A stretch of DNA of 64,000 bases from Nilaparvata lugens. Taxonomy: Eukaryota; Arthropoda; Insecta; Hemiptera; Delphacidae. This document shows positions 42,176 to 54,350 of the stretch, piece by piece. Both the position numbers and the translations under genes were made by a program. Below the pieces are notes generated by a model. That model ran no database searches. It was given only the letters and a program-made list of their open reading frames with translations, and was not told the origin of the DNA. Numbering within the stretch: position 1 is the stretch's first letter; every line of letters begins with the position of its first letter. The DNA lies in assembly GCF_014356525.2 (NCBI RefSeq), contig NC_052510.1, forward strand, positions 51,675,119 through 51,739,118. Direction: 5' to 3'.

Positions 42176-43145
42176 TTAATATTTGTTCAAAAATTATGAA
42201 TTTGGTATAAAATTGTAGGAAACAATCTGATTTACAATTGAGGTCAAATTTATAATTTTTCAATCAATATTGACCGACCAGGAGTCATTTTACCATCTTG
42301 CCAGAATGTCTCCTATGTTTAGACAGACTACCTACTTTTATTCAATCACAAGAAAGGAACTATAGTTTCTATTCATTGTTAAATTTGATTGTAAAATTTG
42401 TAATAGAATTTATTGATAGAATATCCATTAGAAATCTTGCAACTCTTCTAGAGGGACAGAGGATTATTCACGATCTGTGCTAACTTGTGTTATTTTGTAC
42501 TTGTTAAGTCAGTAGTGAATTAATTATTAAAAAATCACCTGATCATTTTTTTCTAATGTACTGCTATAGCAACTGACTTTAATCAAACAAAATCTGCAAC
42601 TAAACACAGACCGTGGATACCCCTAATATTGCACTACAAAATAATATACTATTGATTGAAAAAATATCTTAAATATCATCAATTGAAATAAAAGTCCAAA
42701 GAAGTTGAAATTTTTAAAAAAATATTTATCAAGGGAGACAATTCATATAGAGGGGCTTGAGAGACCCTTTATAACCTTACTTTCATAGTCTTTCTATGAA
42801 AGACTATGGAGAAAAATTATTTACATTAAAACTGAACAAAAAAGCAAGTAAATACAATGAAAATAATTGACATTTGTGAAGGGCAATGAGTGACTACACA
42901 CAATTGAATAAAACGTTTTATGGATGTACATAAATTTAATGGTACAATTAATTTATCTGACTCCAATTTGAAAGTATGCTAATGGAAATGTAAAAATAAA
43001 TAAAGATTTGACAGGCCAGCAACTAGTAGATTTAGCGTAGTACGTTGTAGACTTGTAGAGGCTAGCTGGGTTGAATGTAGACTAACTCATAAAAGACATT
43101 GTGTCATTGGAGAAAGGTGAAAGTTACAAAAATGGTGGAGGAGGG
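42176..43145. other. No recognised gene; one perfect hairpin
   Basis: AT-rich. At 42784-42808 the arms CATAGTCTTTC and GAAAGACTATG are exact reverse complements around a 3-nt loop. No other structure or frame is supported. Confidence 0.5.
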
Positions 43146-43147
43146 TG

Positions 43148-43320
43148 AGACAAAGAAGGAACAAATTTGAATAGTAAGGAATGAAAGGAACATGCAGGTA
43201 TGTTGTGAGATAAAGGAGAGTGGGACAGTGAGTGAGACAAAGCAGGAGAGTGAGACTAAGAAGGAACAAATTTGAATAGTATGGAAGGGATGAAAGGACC
43301 ATGCAGGTATGTTGTAGGGC
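43148..43320. repeat. Direct repeat, about 103-bp spacing
   Basis: The block AAGAAGGAACAAATTTGAAT, then ATGCAGGTATGTTG, occurs at 43153 and again at 43258, with GAGTGAGACAAAGCAGG-type purine-rich sequence between. Minus-strand frames through it are repeat by-products. Confidence 0.75.
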
Positions 43321-43599
43321 AATGAACTTCGAAGGAGCTTGTCAATGGGATAAGAGTCGCAAGAAATAGGGGAGTTAGAATAAATATTGGCCTGCAAGGA
43401 AACTATAGAAAACAAAATACAATACATTAGTGTATTGAGCTCTATTCGTGTCACTACAATTTCATTTTAGCTATTGTATAAAGAATAAAATTCTATTTTT
43501 GGAAATTAACCTACCGTACTCATATATGAGAAACCCATGTGCTAGAGTAGGTGATATAATTATATATATTATGTATTGAAAGTCACTTTTAAATAATTA

Positions 43600-43743
43600 T
43601 TACATAGACAGATAGACAAAACACTTGAAATATGAGAAAACACAAAGAAACTTACATTTTGAGTAAGTTTCCAACTTAAAATATAAGTTTCTCATCTTTG
43701 TGTTTTCTCATCTTTAAAGTGTTTTGTCTATCTGTCTATGTAA
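43600..43743. repeat. Foldback (hairpin) element, 144 bp
   Basis: The ends are perfect inverted repeats of 27 bp, TTACATAGACAGATAGACAA then AACACTT on the left, mirrored on the right. Pairing continues inward through ATGAGAAAACACAAAG. Runs of TA/AT dinucleotides flank both sides, a preferred target of many MITEs. Probably a short MITE or foldback element. Confidence 0.8.
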
Positions 43744-43967
43744 TATATATATTATATATATAATTATTTATACTGTATATTTTCCTTTACTATAATATTC
43801 TTATTTTAATGAACGTTTATACACATGAGATGAAGATAATATAATATTATTATAGAATGCAATATATAAATAGTGGAATTTTGTAATGTAGAATTGCAAT
43901 AATTATACATGAATAATGAAAAATGTTTCAAGCCCCTCAATTTTCCCCTTAATATAATTAAACTTAC

Positions 43968-44151
43968 CATAGTTTTTCCTTTCGCTTTCTTCCAACTCCT
44001 CAAAGTCAGGATTCAGAACAGAATAAATTTACCGCCAGCTATCTCTGGTTTTGTTTTTGTCTTTGTATATTTCTAAAGATCGGTCCCAGATTCCAGGCTT
44101 TTCAGCAACAACGCTGATGAGTAGGTCCATGTCTACGTTGTCAGCACACAT
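43968..44151 (-). pseudogene. MADF-domain first exon with a premature stop
   Basis: Read from the ATG at 44149-44151, the product begins MCADNVDMDLLISVVAEKPG and runs through IWDRSLEIYKDKNKTRDSWR, the start of a MADF domain. The codon after R is TAA, where a glutamate codon (GAA) would fit the family. The same frame then continues with IYSVLNPDFEELEESERKNY, a good MADF continuation, to a consensus donor (GTAAGT) after 43968. A single substitution therefore breaks an otherwise proper exon. As with 1401-1636, it could be a host regulator or the DNA-binding gene of a transposon. Confidence 0.6.
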
Positions 44152-44379
44152 GACAGGAACAAAAAATTGGAAACTAGACAATAACAACAATATTATACAT
44201 GACACTGAACGAAAAAAGGGCAACACAACCAGTTGAATCAGGGTTGAATCAGTGTTGCAAACCCCGCAGAAGAAAAATATCGTAGCAGCTACCCTTACAA
44301 CCCTATCCTTGTAACCTACCCTTGTAACCCTACCCTACCCATTTGTAACTTTACAAATGTTAATAAATAAAGAAGTGGC

Positions 44380-44680
44380 ATGGGTGGGGACAGCGCCGTC
44401 CGGCGTTTTCGCTGTGTTGTGTGTTCATCTCCATATAGTACAATGCCCTGCTACTGCTTTCTGGCGGCAAAACCGGACGGCGAAGTAGAGAATACCCGGC
44501 GATATCGCTGGGTCAATTTCTCGCCGGGCCGGCGTTTTCGCCGTCGCCGGCGTCGTGTGTTCTGCCCCATGCCTTGCTGTGTACTTCTTGCAACCGGACG
44601 GCGAAGCTTCGGACGGCGAAGCTTCGGACGGCGAAAACGCCGGACGGCGATGTTGCCAGATCGTGTGTCCCTGCACTAAG
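44380..44680. repeat. GC-rich island with inverted and tandem GGACGGCGAA repeats
   Basis: The arms CGCCGTCCGGCGTTTTCGC (44391-44409) and GCGAAAACGCCGGACGGCG (about 44632-44650) are exact reverse complements about 220 bp apart. Between them two diverged tandem copies share GTGTGTTC, ATGCC and CCGGACGGCGAAG, and GGACGGCGAAGCTTC is repeated in tandem near 44597-44630. Beyond the arms GGGACA words face each other. The composition is sharply different from the AT-rich surroundings. A MITE of unknown family is the likely identity. Frames on both strands are open only because of composition. Confidence 0.65.
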
Positions 44681-47030
44681 AAGGCAAAATGCTGAACCAA
44701 AATAGTAAATATTTCGAGTACCGAGTTTAATTCTAACGTTGTCTATGCAATCTATCACCTCTCCTTGCGATGTTGATCGGCTGATAATGCAGGAATCACT
44801 TCACGTCGGTGTGGTAGGCTAGTGGGAGTCGATTTATTATTTGATTCTGCAGGATATTCCCAATAAAAAGATTTATTACTTGATAAGAAAATCGACCACC
44901 ATTTACCACCAGAAGGAATAATAGTCTAATAATAGATACTATACTCAATAATGTCTGACTATTGCAAAACAGGATGTGTCCTGCACGATCAATATGTGTC
45001 AGTCGAGGAAGAACGAACTTGGAGGTGTAATGAAGTAAACCCAGTTTAATGAAACGGTAATATGGATATATTCTGAAAGATATACTTTTACAGCAAATAT
45101 TGAATAAATTAATGAACAGATTTTACAAATTATAATTTTTAATCGATATAGAATGAATACCGGTTGATAGCGGATCTGAATCTTTAAATTATGAATATTA
45201 TGTAAAAATTCGGTACTCTTTGATTGAACAAAATGAAAATGGATAATAGCCCTTGGAAAGGGTCATAAACTGCACTAGTTAAATAGGCAAAAATAAGTTA
45301 ATACAAATTATAATTCAGAAAATGGAATAAATGAATAATTAAAATTATTCTCAGGGTGTGGTTTCGCCTAAGGAAATTAGACCTTTTGGCTAAGTACAGC
45401 GTGAATATTTAAATTTATTTAATACTATAAAAATCAATTATGATAACTTTTGTACCCTTAAAACTATAGTCATGACTTTTCTTAAATGGACGAATTTGTA
45501 CACTGTGCAATTTTCGTAGATTTATGGGGATCCCCTTTTATATATTTGAATAACTTACGTAGACTTTTGTTCCGTTTTTGGTTTTCGAAATATGTTCGGC
45601 CGTAGAATATATCGTTCTGGCTGGATCCTTCCGCGTGGCGAAAAACGTTGAACAGACTTCACTAATATAATTTCGGGGTTTATTTAAATGAAATTGAAAG
45701 TCTTAATATCACAATTGTTATAGGAACTTTGGAACAACTTTTTTTAAAACAGAAAGACAAAGATTGAATTACATTAAACAGAAATTAAAGCTTTTGAACA
45801 ATTAAATATGTGGACTAGGTCTGCATCCTACCGATGATTCTTGCAAAATGGCCTCGAGTCTTCCTCTTCTAATTTTTACTTGCGTTTCTTCTTCGAATTT
45901 TATCTCGCCAAATTTACATATTAATTCGGGATTGGTCAGGTTCTGTGACGTAACCAATACGCTGAATGGGTGGTGTCAATGTGTCCAACTTTAAAGCTTT
46001 TAAATAGGGCGAAATTCCTGATTTTAAGTTGTTCCAAATTATCATTTAGCTCATATAATCATAATAATACACAAATAAATAATAGAATTCGTCTATGATG
46101 ATATGCATTTGTAATTAGCTTTGACGGATAGCTAATGATTATAGAACATAGACATGCTTTTATAACATAGAGTAGACATAATATAAGAATATATATGCTT
46201 ATAATAACAATGAACGTAGTAATAAATAAATATTTCTTCCTTTTTTTGTTTATATGGTTTTTTATATGCTAGAATATCGACCCTCAATCATCATATATTG
46301 GCTAAGCCAATTTGTCTACATATTTCTAACAAGTATATTTTTATGATAGGTCATTAAATAAATATTCAGGCCTATTCGGCATAGAAATAAAAATATAAAA
46401 ATGAAAAAGTCAACATTATATAATTTTTATGATCGATTATTAGTCGAACTGCCTTCTCAATTTGCTACTTGTTAACAAGTTAGCTTTGGTCTGTTTTAGG
46501 GTTATGTTTTTGTTTCAAAACTAACCTTCAAATATTGTATTACTGAGCAAATTAATAAACATACAAACATTTTACGCTGCCCCAGTTCAACAGTGCTACA
46601 ACTCAAAAATTATCATTTTTGAGATTTCGACATCATTTTACTGAGCTTTCCTTCCTCTTTCCAGAGCTGCACTCAACTAAGTCTAAGAATATTATACTTG
46701 AACATGGGAGAAATCAACATTCCATATGCAATGCACAATTCATAGTAATAATTTGAAACATTAAATTGCCTTTTTCTCAAAACTTGGATTTTTGAGTTGT
46801 AGTAGTGTTGAACTAGGCCAGCATATGGCTTTTTCCGTTGACAAATTTTTGAAAGGTATATAATTACTGATTTATTTATTTCATACTTTGTAGGTTAGAT
46901 AACAGTCGTCTATCTATCTCAGATAAGATTGGAGTGTTTTTCGGTGATAGAATTTATTTCGTTCTCATAACGGCCTATGAATAAATCTATTATATAGTTT
47001 GAGGGCTGCACAATCTTTGGTACATCACAA
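44681..47030 (-). mobile_element. Truncated copy of the 3.16-kb LTR-like repeat
   Basis: It matches 38926-41031 of the complete copy, ending in the same GGTACATCACA, but the first third is missing. It contains the 249-bp MITE insertion at 46575-46823 that the other copy lacks. It joins directly onto 47031, the segment duplicated from 31094. Confidence 0.8.
46575..46823. mobile_element. 249-bp MITE with TA duplication
   Basis: The homologous LTR copy at about 40815 has no such sequence. The ends CGCTGCCCCAGTTCAACAG and, as reverse complement of the right end, TGCTGGCCTAGTTCAACAC are matching inverted repeats that continue with CTACAACTCAAAAAT for about 35 bp in all. A TA lies at each side (46573-46574 and 46824-46825), as for Tc1/mariner-type MITEs. 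No coding sequence. Confidence 0.75.
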
Positions 47031-49050
47031 CCTTCAAACGAAAAATTCAAACGCTATGAGATAATTACTTCAAAAATATTCATACATATACATTAATAAT
47101 TCGAAAGTATTATGGAATTCCTATAGCCTAATAAAATGTCATACATTGTTATCTATATACTACTTAAGATGCAAACCAAATACAAAATCAAAATTATTAT
47201 AATTAAATTCTAAAAATTAATAGCATAAAAGTTCTTAGACAAAGAAAAATTGAATCACTATGATATAATTACCTCAAATCATAGAACTACAATATTATTA
47301 TATACATTATTTCAAGTAAAATAACCATTGAGTACATTCAATACTCGACAACTCAGTGAGTGCATTACTATACTCATTGAATTCAATTCTACTCAATACC
47401 GTATTGTTGCAGCATAATTCAATAGGTTTTCTATTTCTATTCTTCATTTTATCTTATTCTGTATATGCTATGCAATACAGTATTATTTCATTATTTTTCT
47501 CATTATAACTTCAATAGACATACTATGATATACTTCTTTACTTCAATAGACATTTTTTTCAAATATACAGTACATCAAAAGAAAGAACACAAAATATTAA
47601 ATCATGAAACAATGCTCTTGACATACAAAACACTTTAAAATAAGAAATTCTACTTTTATAGCACATCATTAGGCCTATGTATGAACACATTCAAATTAAA
47701 AAAATTAAGACTAACTTATGTATAGACCTACTGTATTATAATTTTCTGTCATTCAACTCTTATATTTATCTGTTCATTATGATCTTTTCAATCTCTTTCT
47801 TTTTTACATTTCGTGCAGAGTTATAGTAGGTCGTGCCATCGCTTGAATACGTATAGCCATTGCATAAATTTTCCACAAGGCTATTAGGGCCAACAGTGTG
47901 AGTAAGCTCAACCAAACAAAAATGAAATATTTAATGAAAGATGCAGAATCTAACACATCTTGCCATGAGGAAGGCAACTCTACTTTCTCGAAAGTATCTG
48001 TTGAAAAGTGATTGTGGATAAATAACGTTGGAATACTCATGTGCCAATCATCATTGAAAATATCCGAAAAATTTGCAAAATTGGTGTTTTGAAGCTGTTT
48101 GAAAGGATCTATTTTAATTGATTTTACCTTGAGCCAATGGAGAGGAAGGAAATGATTGAGGATTGGTAAGGTAGATGTTCTTGAATCACAAGGAAAGGTA
48201 GTGCGAATCAGAGTCGTACTTTCCGTTTGTAGGGAGCAATGACAGGGCAGCATAATGTGTGTTGTCCCCGGTAAATCTGTTTGAAGTTCTTGTTGAACAG
48301 TGCCATTGGAAACAATCTTTGTATTAGGTCGGATGCTCGAGATGTAGAAACTTGTTGGATTCTCTTCAACAATTAAAGTGGTGTTTTTATCAATTTCGCA
48401 AGTAAATTGACAAAATTTTTGAAGTTTGCTCAGAGTTGATGATGATATCAGATGGGATGCGCATGTGGAAGTGAGGTCATCAGATTGTTGGAGTCTTGGA
48501 ATGTAGCATAATCTTGTTGTTTCTGGATCAGTGTTGTATGCCGACGATATAAGTATCATGGTGAAAAGTAAAAATCAACAAAAAATGAAGAATGATTGTG
48601 AGATTGCTCTCGAAAATGGCATGTTTTTAGGTTAGGATGACTCATTTCCACATTCCACAGTTTGCAATAATTTACAGGCAGGTTTCAACCTGAATTTGTC
48701 AATTGAAAGGTGATGGGTGATGTTGGCTATTTGAATAATTTTAAAACCACAAACTCTCTAATAAATATTGGCATTTGTAACGATTTATGACAAAAATGAG
48801 TGCCAAGAATAAAAGTGGAAATAACCATGTAAAAAATGAGGAAAATTTTATCATACCAACTAAAAAAAAGAAGAAAAGATTGCTGATCAGAATAATGTGC
48901 CATCAAAATATAAAGTGGAGATGACAACACTCTACTTGACGGATGAGTCCAAAAAGCTGATAGAACATGCTCTAAAATTTATTCATGGAAACAACTATTC
49001 CCTGAAAGAGTTATCATCTTACAAGGAAAAACTATCTGTGTATGTATCTG
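47031..49050. repeat. Segmental duplicate plus composite env-RT repeat, copy D
   Basis: 47031-47740 equals 31094-34395 without the Kolobok insertion, and 47741-49040 equals copy B. It is the least damaged copy of the composite. The RT part is cut right after KEKLSVYV. Sequence continues with a 78-bp piece also found at about 30732 and then with satellite monomers. Confidence 0.85.
47804..48559 (-). pseudogene. Envelope-like glycoprotein fragment, copy D (longest open copy)
   Basis: 251 codons without a stop, but the apparent start lies in the foreign RT-derived junction, so the real N-terminus is missing. Visible features: clustered cysteines in the first half, several N-x-S/T sites, then a hydrophobic anchor of about 23 residues near positions 207-230 followed by a short basic tail. 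This suits the membrane-proximal part of an endogenous-retrovirus envelope or fusion protein. Errantivirus-type or another captured viral glycoprotein cannot be separated by eye. The signal peptide and fusion region are absent, so the copy is not functional. Confidence 0.5.
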
Positions 49051-49132
49051 TGTTACTATTGAAAATTAAAAAGGGAAATAAATTAAAAATTTGATGTGCT
49101 TGAGGAGCTGTCAAAACCCATGGTTTATGACA

Positions 49133-49570
49133 ATAGATAATGGAGAGGATGCTTCCGTTGCCTGTTCTGTTTTATTACTTTCAGTACCCGTATTTGAAAA
49201 TCTATTATATGAGGTCCATCAAAATATTGAAGAGAATGAAGTAATCTTTTGAAAAATGAAAGATGCTGATATATTGTTGACGATAGATAACGGAGAGGAT
49301 GCTTCCGTTGCCTGTTCTGTTTTATTTCTTTCAGTACCCCTATTTGAAAATCTATTGTATCAGATCCATCAAAATCTTGAAGAGAATGAAGTAATCCTTT
49401 GAAAAATGAAAGATGCTGATATATTGTTGATGATAGATAATGGAGAGGATGCTTCCGTGGCCTGTTCTGTTTTATTACTTTCAGTACTCCTATTTGAAAA
49501 TCTATTGTATCAGATCCATCAAAATCTTGAAGAGAATGAAGGAATCCTCTGAAAAATGAAAGATGCTGAT
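49133..49570. repeat. Three monomers of the 15.65-kb satellite family
   Basis: Units with GAGAGGATGCTTCCGTTGCC and CAGTACCC(C/G)TATTTGAAAAT at about 150-bp spacing. As at the main array, the minus strand is open across them (49125-49607). The array follows immediately after the 78-bp repeat shared with 30732. Confidence 0.85.
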
Positions 49571-51428
49571 TTTTTTTCTTCCTGAGCTGGAAGTAATCCC
49601 ACCTCAACAGAATCCATTTTCCTTTTTTGTAGCCAGCATTTTGAAAGGCAATTCCAATTCTTCATCTGTTGCAGCATTGGGTGGTAGGCCTTTAGTTTGA
49701 TCTGACTGAAAATAATCCAAAAATACATTCAACAAACATACCCATAATAAACAATTGCGTTGATACAACCAGCACAGAGCATAGAGCATAAATCAGAGAC
49801 AACCTAACCAAAAAACAGAATTACAGTACAGAAATTCCCGCTTTTTCACTAACCTCATAACATTTTGCATTTCATATAATACATTGTTTGAATTAAATTT
49901 GATTATTTATTATTATGATATTAATTTTGAAAAATATCCATTCTAATCATTCAATTTTTTAACAGTTTACATCAGCTTCAAGTACTATATCAAATTTATT
50001 TAGATAATACAACTTTCTTATTTCATTTAATAAATTGATATATAAATCAATATTATCTTTGAATTTTGATGATAAGGTCCATAATTAACTTTATTCAAAC
50101 ATTACATAAGATATAATACTGGCCAACCTGTTGAGCAGCAAATTTGAATATTTCTAAACTGTATTGAAAGTAACACTTCAAATCCCCCTTCTTGAACAAT
50201 AAAATTTTCTTGCAAAGAAAATTTTACCCATGTTTAAATTTAAAAAATCAAAAAATACAAAGTTTTACATGAAAAAGTCAGGAAATTTATGAAAAATCAA
50301 GTCTATAAAAAATTATCCAATACAATAATTTACAACAACGCTTTATACTGTCTACCAATGAACTATTATTGAAAATAAATTATTGAAAGAAAAAATTTAG
50401 ATCCCAACAAAATTAAATAATTGAACATTTCAACTACTAGGAACTAGACTATTTATTTCAAATTCATGAGTCCAAAAAATACACAATTTTTTCAACAACT
50501 CACTAAGAAAAACTGGATCAAGGATCTACAAGCAATCATAATCTTCAAAAAACATAAAATACAGTACTTGATGAAATTCATAACAAAAATACACAATCAC
50601 AAAGAAATACAAAGCTTCATTACTTATTTCACTGTCAATAATTAATCATCAAATCAGAAAAGAGAATCTTTCTCTTTATTTTACCGTTTTCAAATTTGAC
50701 ATACAATGTCATGATCAAATTCTTAGAATAATACTATAATATTCTTTCTATGACAGTATCTGATAGAAAAATACCTTCTCCAATTCAACCACGTCAGTTT
50801 TACTCAGTGACATTTTAAAATTAAATTAAAATTAAAATCCAATGAAACTTACGTATTTTAATAAAGTAGCTCTGGATAAATGACACAACAATTTGAAATT
50901 TTTCATCATCAATACAATGTAACTTTAAAAAAAATTCACTACTATATGCTTAGCACTTCGGAGTTTCATAAAAAATTGTCTACCTATTATAAAATAATAT
51001 GCAATCCTAGCAAACCTAACTTATAAAATTAATCTTCAAAATTCCCATCTTTCAGTACATCAATATTATAAGGCTATGAGTGATAATAAGGCAATATAGC
51101 CATAATTTTAAGGCTAGGCATATTATAAGACGATATTGTCATAATTGGAAGGCGAGAAGTATATCAATTAAGGCTATACAAGAAATTTTATACTTGAAAC
51201 ATAAATCTGATGATATTCTCCACATCCTTACATATTTTATCAAGAATAAAAGAAATAAAGTACTTATAATAACTACTATAATATGATCAAGATTCTTTAT
51301 GAACCACAATAGTAATGATAATAGTCAATAAGTAATATTCTATAATAGTAATAAAATTCAATCATGAATGACATAATCTTTTTCCTATCTACAGTAGTAT
51401 TTCTTCATCATATACTTATTCACTTTTA
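49571..51428. other. No recognised gene
   Basis: AT-rich. A degenerate two-copy repeat of about 38 bp (AAGGCAATATAGCCATAATT and AAGACGATATTGTCATAATT) lies at about 51087-51158. Frames on the minus strand at 49519-49789 are short and unrecognised. Confidence 0.5.
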
Positions 51429-54350
51429 TTATTTTCTAGTCTTGATTTCTTCTAATTCAAAGCATCCCTTTCCCAGATCCTTGATTACCATATAAGGTCC
51501 TTTATACTTTGCACATAATTTGGCTGATACTTTCTTCAACTTATTTGATAAAATATAATTTGTAATTAATACTTGGTCATTTCCAAGTATTCTTTTTTGA
51601 TATTTATTTCTCATATTATACTTAAACCTACGAATCACACCTTTGTTTTTTATATTAATTAATATTTTCCCATTTCTCAAGTTTTCTGGTTCAAGTTCAA
51701 ACTTATTGTCAGGAGGATACTTTATATTCTTGACAACTAAGTGCAAGACATCTTTTTATTTAACATCAATTCAATAGGAATTTTCCCTGTAGTTTCATGA
51801 AAGTTACTGTTTATAATTTATCCAGCTTTGTCCAAGTGTTTGTATCAGATATCATGCTTATGTTCAGGTACATTAGTGCGCAAAATTCTATTCACTTCTT
51901 TGAGTGGTCTTTCACTCAAGTTTGATTGTGGATGATAAGCTGAGATAAAGTATGGTTTTATACCTAATTGCTCCATTTCATCTTTCCATACTTTGCTCTT
52001 GAAACAAGTTTCATTATCAGAAATAATGTATTAACATTTTCCAAATTCCTTTACATACTCTTGTACTTTCTTTACCAAAGATTTACTATTTGCTTTTACC
52101 AGTGGGTATAATTTTACATGCTTGGTGGAACCATTGAGAATGATACACGTCGATCTATAGCGACCTCCTGGTAATTCACCATACACATCAATGAATATTT
52201 TACTATCTTTCTTTTCAGAAACTATGGTGTGTATTTCTAACACTTTCTTTTCATTAGTAGTTTTAACAAATTGGAAATATTTATAATATTTGATAGTTTT
52301 CATGACCATTTTATGACAATCTTTTATATAAAATGTTTCTTGCAAAAAACGACACGTTTTAGAAATGCCTACTGTTACAACTCCCCTCCTGTGGTGGCTA
52401 TCGTTTTGATATTTCACACAAAACACACCCAGGATTGCTGAAAATAAAGCTCTTATAAAACTATTCTTTTTGATGCCTCGGATATTCAGCTGGTGAGCAT
52501 AGGTTTTAGTGTTTTGGGGGGATTGACCAGGTTTAATTTCTGAAGACAGAAATATTGTGTCAGTTTTTTAATTGACTCAAGATCTCAGTCTCCAGACTCA
52601 CGATTCCACTCACCACACAACACTAATCCTGACGTGGTATTCTTGAGGAGCTGCCTTATATCTAAAATTATAACTACCCTGAAAGAGAAATGCGGCTTTG
52701 AAATAAACTAATGAATGCAATTCCCCTAGAATCGAAATCGATTCTGACCTAGGTAGATTACACTCGGCTATTAAAAGTTTAATGGAATTTCCAATGTTGA
52801 CTACTATATTAAAATGATCTCTAATGCCGCTTACCATATGAAATGACACTATTAATATCATCTGACTCTAGTACACACGGAATTGCTGATATACTGAGTG
52901 CAATGAGTCAAACAATATAATAATACACTCTACTCGCATAAGTAATTAAGTCCGTGGGAAATCGATTTCACACGGGCCCAATACAAATTTGAGGGATGAA
53001 AAAATATGGAAAACTGCTATGTCTCCTTTCAGCCAGTATCACTGTTAATGCTCGGTGAGTATCGGCAATCTAATTTCCGTTTGTTCATAGAAAAAATACA
53101 TTCTCAACACTCCTAAGAAAATTGGAAATTGAATATTAAGTTTAATATTCGAGTAAGGCATACAATGAATTTTAATTTCATAGAAAAAATAATTAAATTC
53201 AACAGTAATATAAATTTTAAAATATGCTGAAATAAAGATATGTGTGTTACAACTTTTTGGACACCACACAATCTTGCCAAGACTTGAAATAACCCTATCA
53301 AACATGTGTATCTTCGTCCAGGTTATTGGATATTATATGCTGCTTATTGTAATAGTTTCACTATTTATCCACACTCATGTCTAATACTCACGCAGTATAT
53401 ATTTTTTCTTGAATTATATTCAATCGAAGCACTTTTAACACCTTTAGAAAAAAATTTACCTCCATGGTAACCTGGGCGAATGGGAATTTTACAAGAATCA
53501 ATAAGTAGGCTAATCCATTAAGTGGACCCTCAAAAAACTACATTCAACACGTCTAACAAATAATCAATTTCACAGATAATTGAAGTAGTTACCAAAAAAT
53601 TGAATGATAGCTAATTGGCTTTATAAAACTGCTCCATCAAGTTAAACAAGATTATCACAGAAAGGGGAGAACAAGAGTGAGTGAACGAATTCAGAGCAAG
53701 AAAGAATTGTCTCTTGCAGAACAGCTGTGATGTTAGTCAGCTGTATTAATTGGACAAAAATCATTTGCAAATTGGGGCAGAATTATTCATGTTGTGTTCA
53801 TGGGATAAATTAATACACTTCTTACAAATTTTTACATTTCCAATAAATGCAAAATATTACAGTTTTTTTTTTTTAAATTGGTTTTCCAAACACCAAATCC
53901 AGTAGATCTAACAGGCATGAAAAAAAACATATGATCAGAACGTGATGTACAATGTCGTCTGCTCAGAACCTAACCTCAAATAATATAACCTTAAAAAATG
54001 TTTTCAATGACAATAAAGGGTCTAGTGAGTATTTAATTTTTAACCATAATTCTAGTATTAAATGTGAATTTCCCAGGTCATGAACGCTTAGGCGTGTTGC
54101 GTCATCACACTACATGGTCTTGTCATTCATGAATTTCATTTATGATATCTTCATACAATGCAGAAGGTACACAAAGTTTCCAATAGTTATTTTTTGTTGT
54201 CTTCTTACAAAATAAAAGGTTGTCATGAACAGTAAAATATTTCAATATTTGTAAGTCACCTGCTGCCTGTACTTTATTACATTTTCAATCCAAGGATCAT
54301 CAATTTGTGTTGCTTTTATTTTTTTATGATGTCATTAATATTTTTATCAT
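51429..54350 (-). pseudogene. Ty3/gypsy-type integrase, decayed and split by an LTR
   Basis: On the minus strand the upstream piece (about 54110-54350) has the region before the zinc-binding domain: DDPWIENVIKYRQQ, LLFCKK, NNYWKLCVPSALYEDIINEIHE. After a 1.74-kb insertion the frame resumes at about 52372 with GISKTCRF and the catalytic core: D in IFIDVYGELPGG, D in IISDNETCFKSKVW, and E in SAYHPQSNLSERPLKEV. The C-terminal domain is at 51429-51746 with YKGPYMVIKDLGKGCFELEE. Several frameshifts and stops occur (for example near 51760, 51830 and 54225), and histidines and cysteines of the zinc site are partly lost. Reverse transcriptase and RNase H are not seen. It is an old fragment of a gypsy polyprotein. 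Confidence 0.78.
52373..54109 (-). mobile_element. 1737-bp solo LTR with CTAC duplication
   Basis: It lies inside the integrase pseudogene. CTAC occurs at 52369-52372 and again at 54110-54113. On the plus strand the insertion starts TGTTACAACTCCCC and ends GCGTCATCACA, so it is bounded by TG...CA, with a 4-bp duplication as expected for gypsy-type integration. No gene or internal terminal repeat is visible, so it is most simply a solo LTR. It is unrelated in sequence to the 3.16-kb LTR-like repeat, though both end in CATCACA on this strand. Confidence 0.75.

Noticed and set aside
44280..44345. Telomere-like repeat (TAACCCTACCC-type words)
   Set aside because: Only three irregular words, not the insect TTAGG repeat, and not tandem enough.
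51080..51286. Plus-strand ORF in the two-copy 38-bp repeat
   Set aside because: Short, repeat-derived and without any recognised domain.
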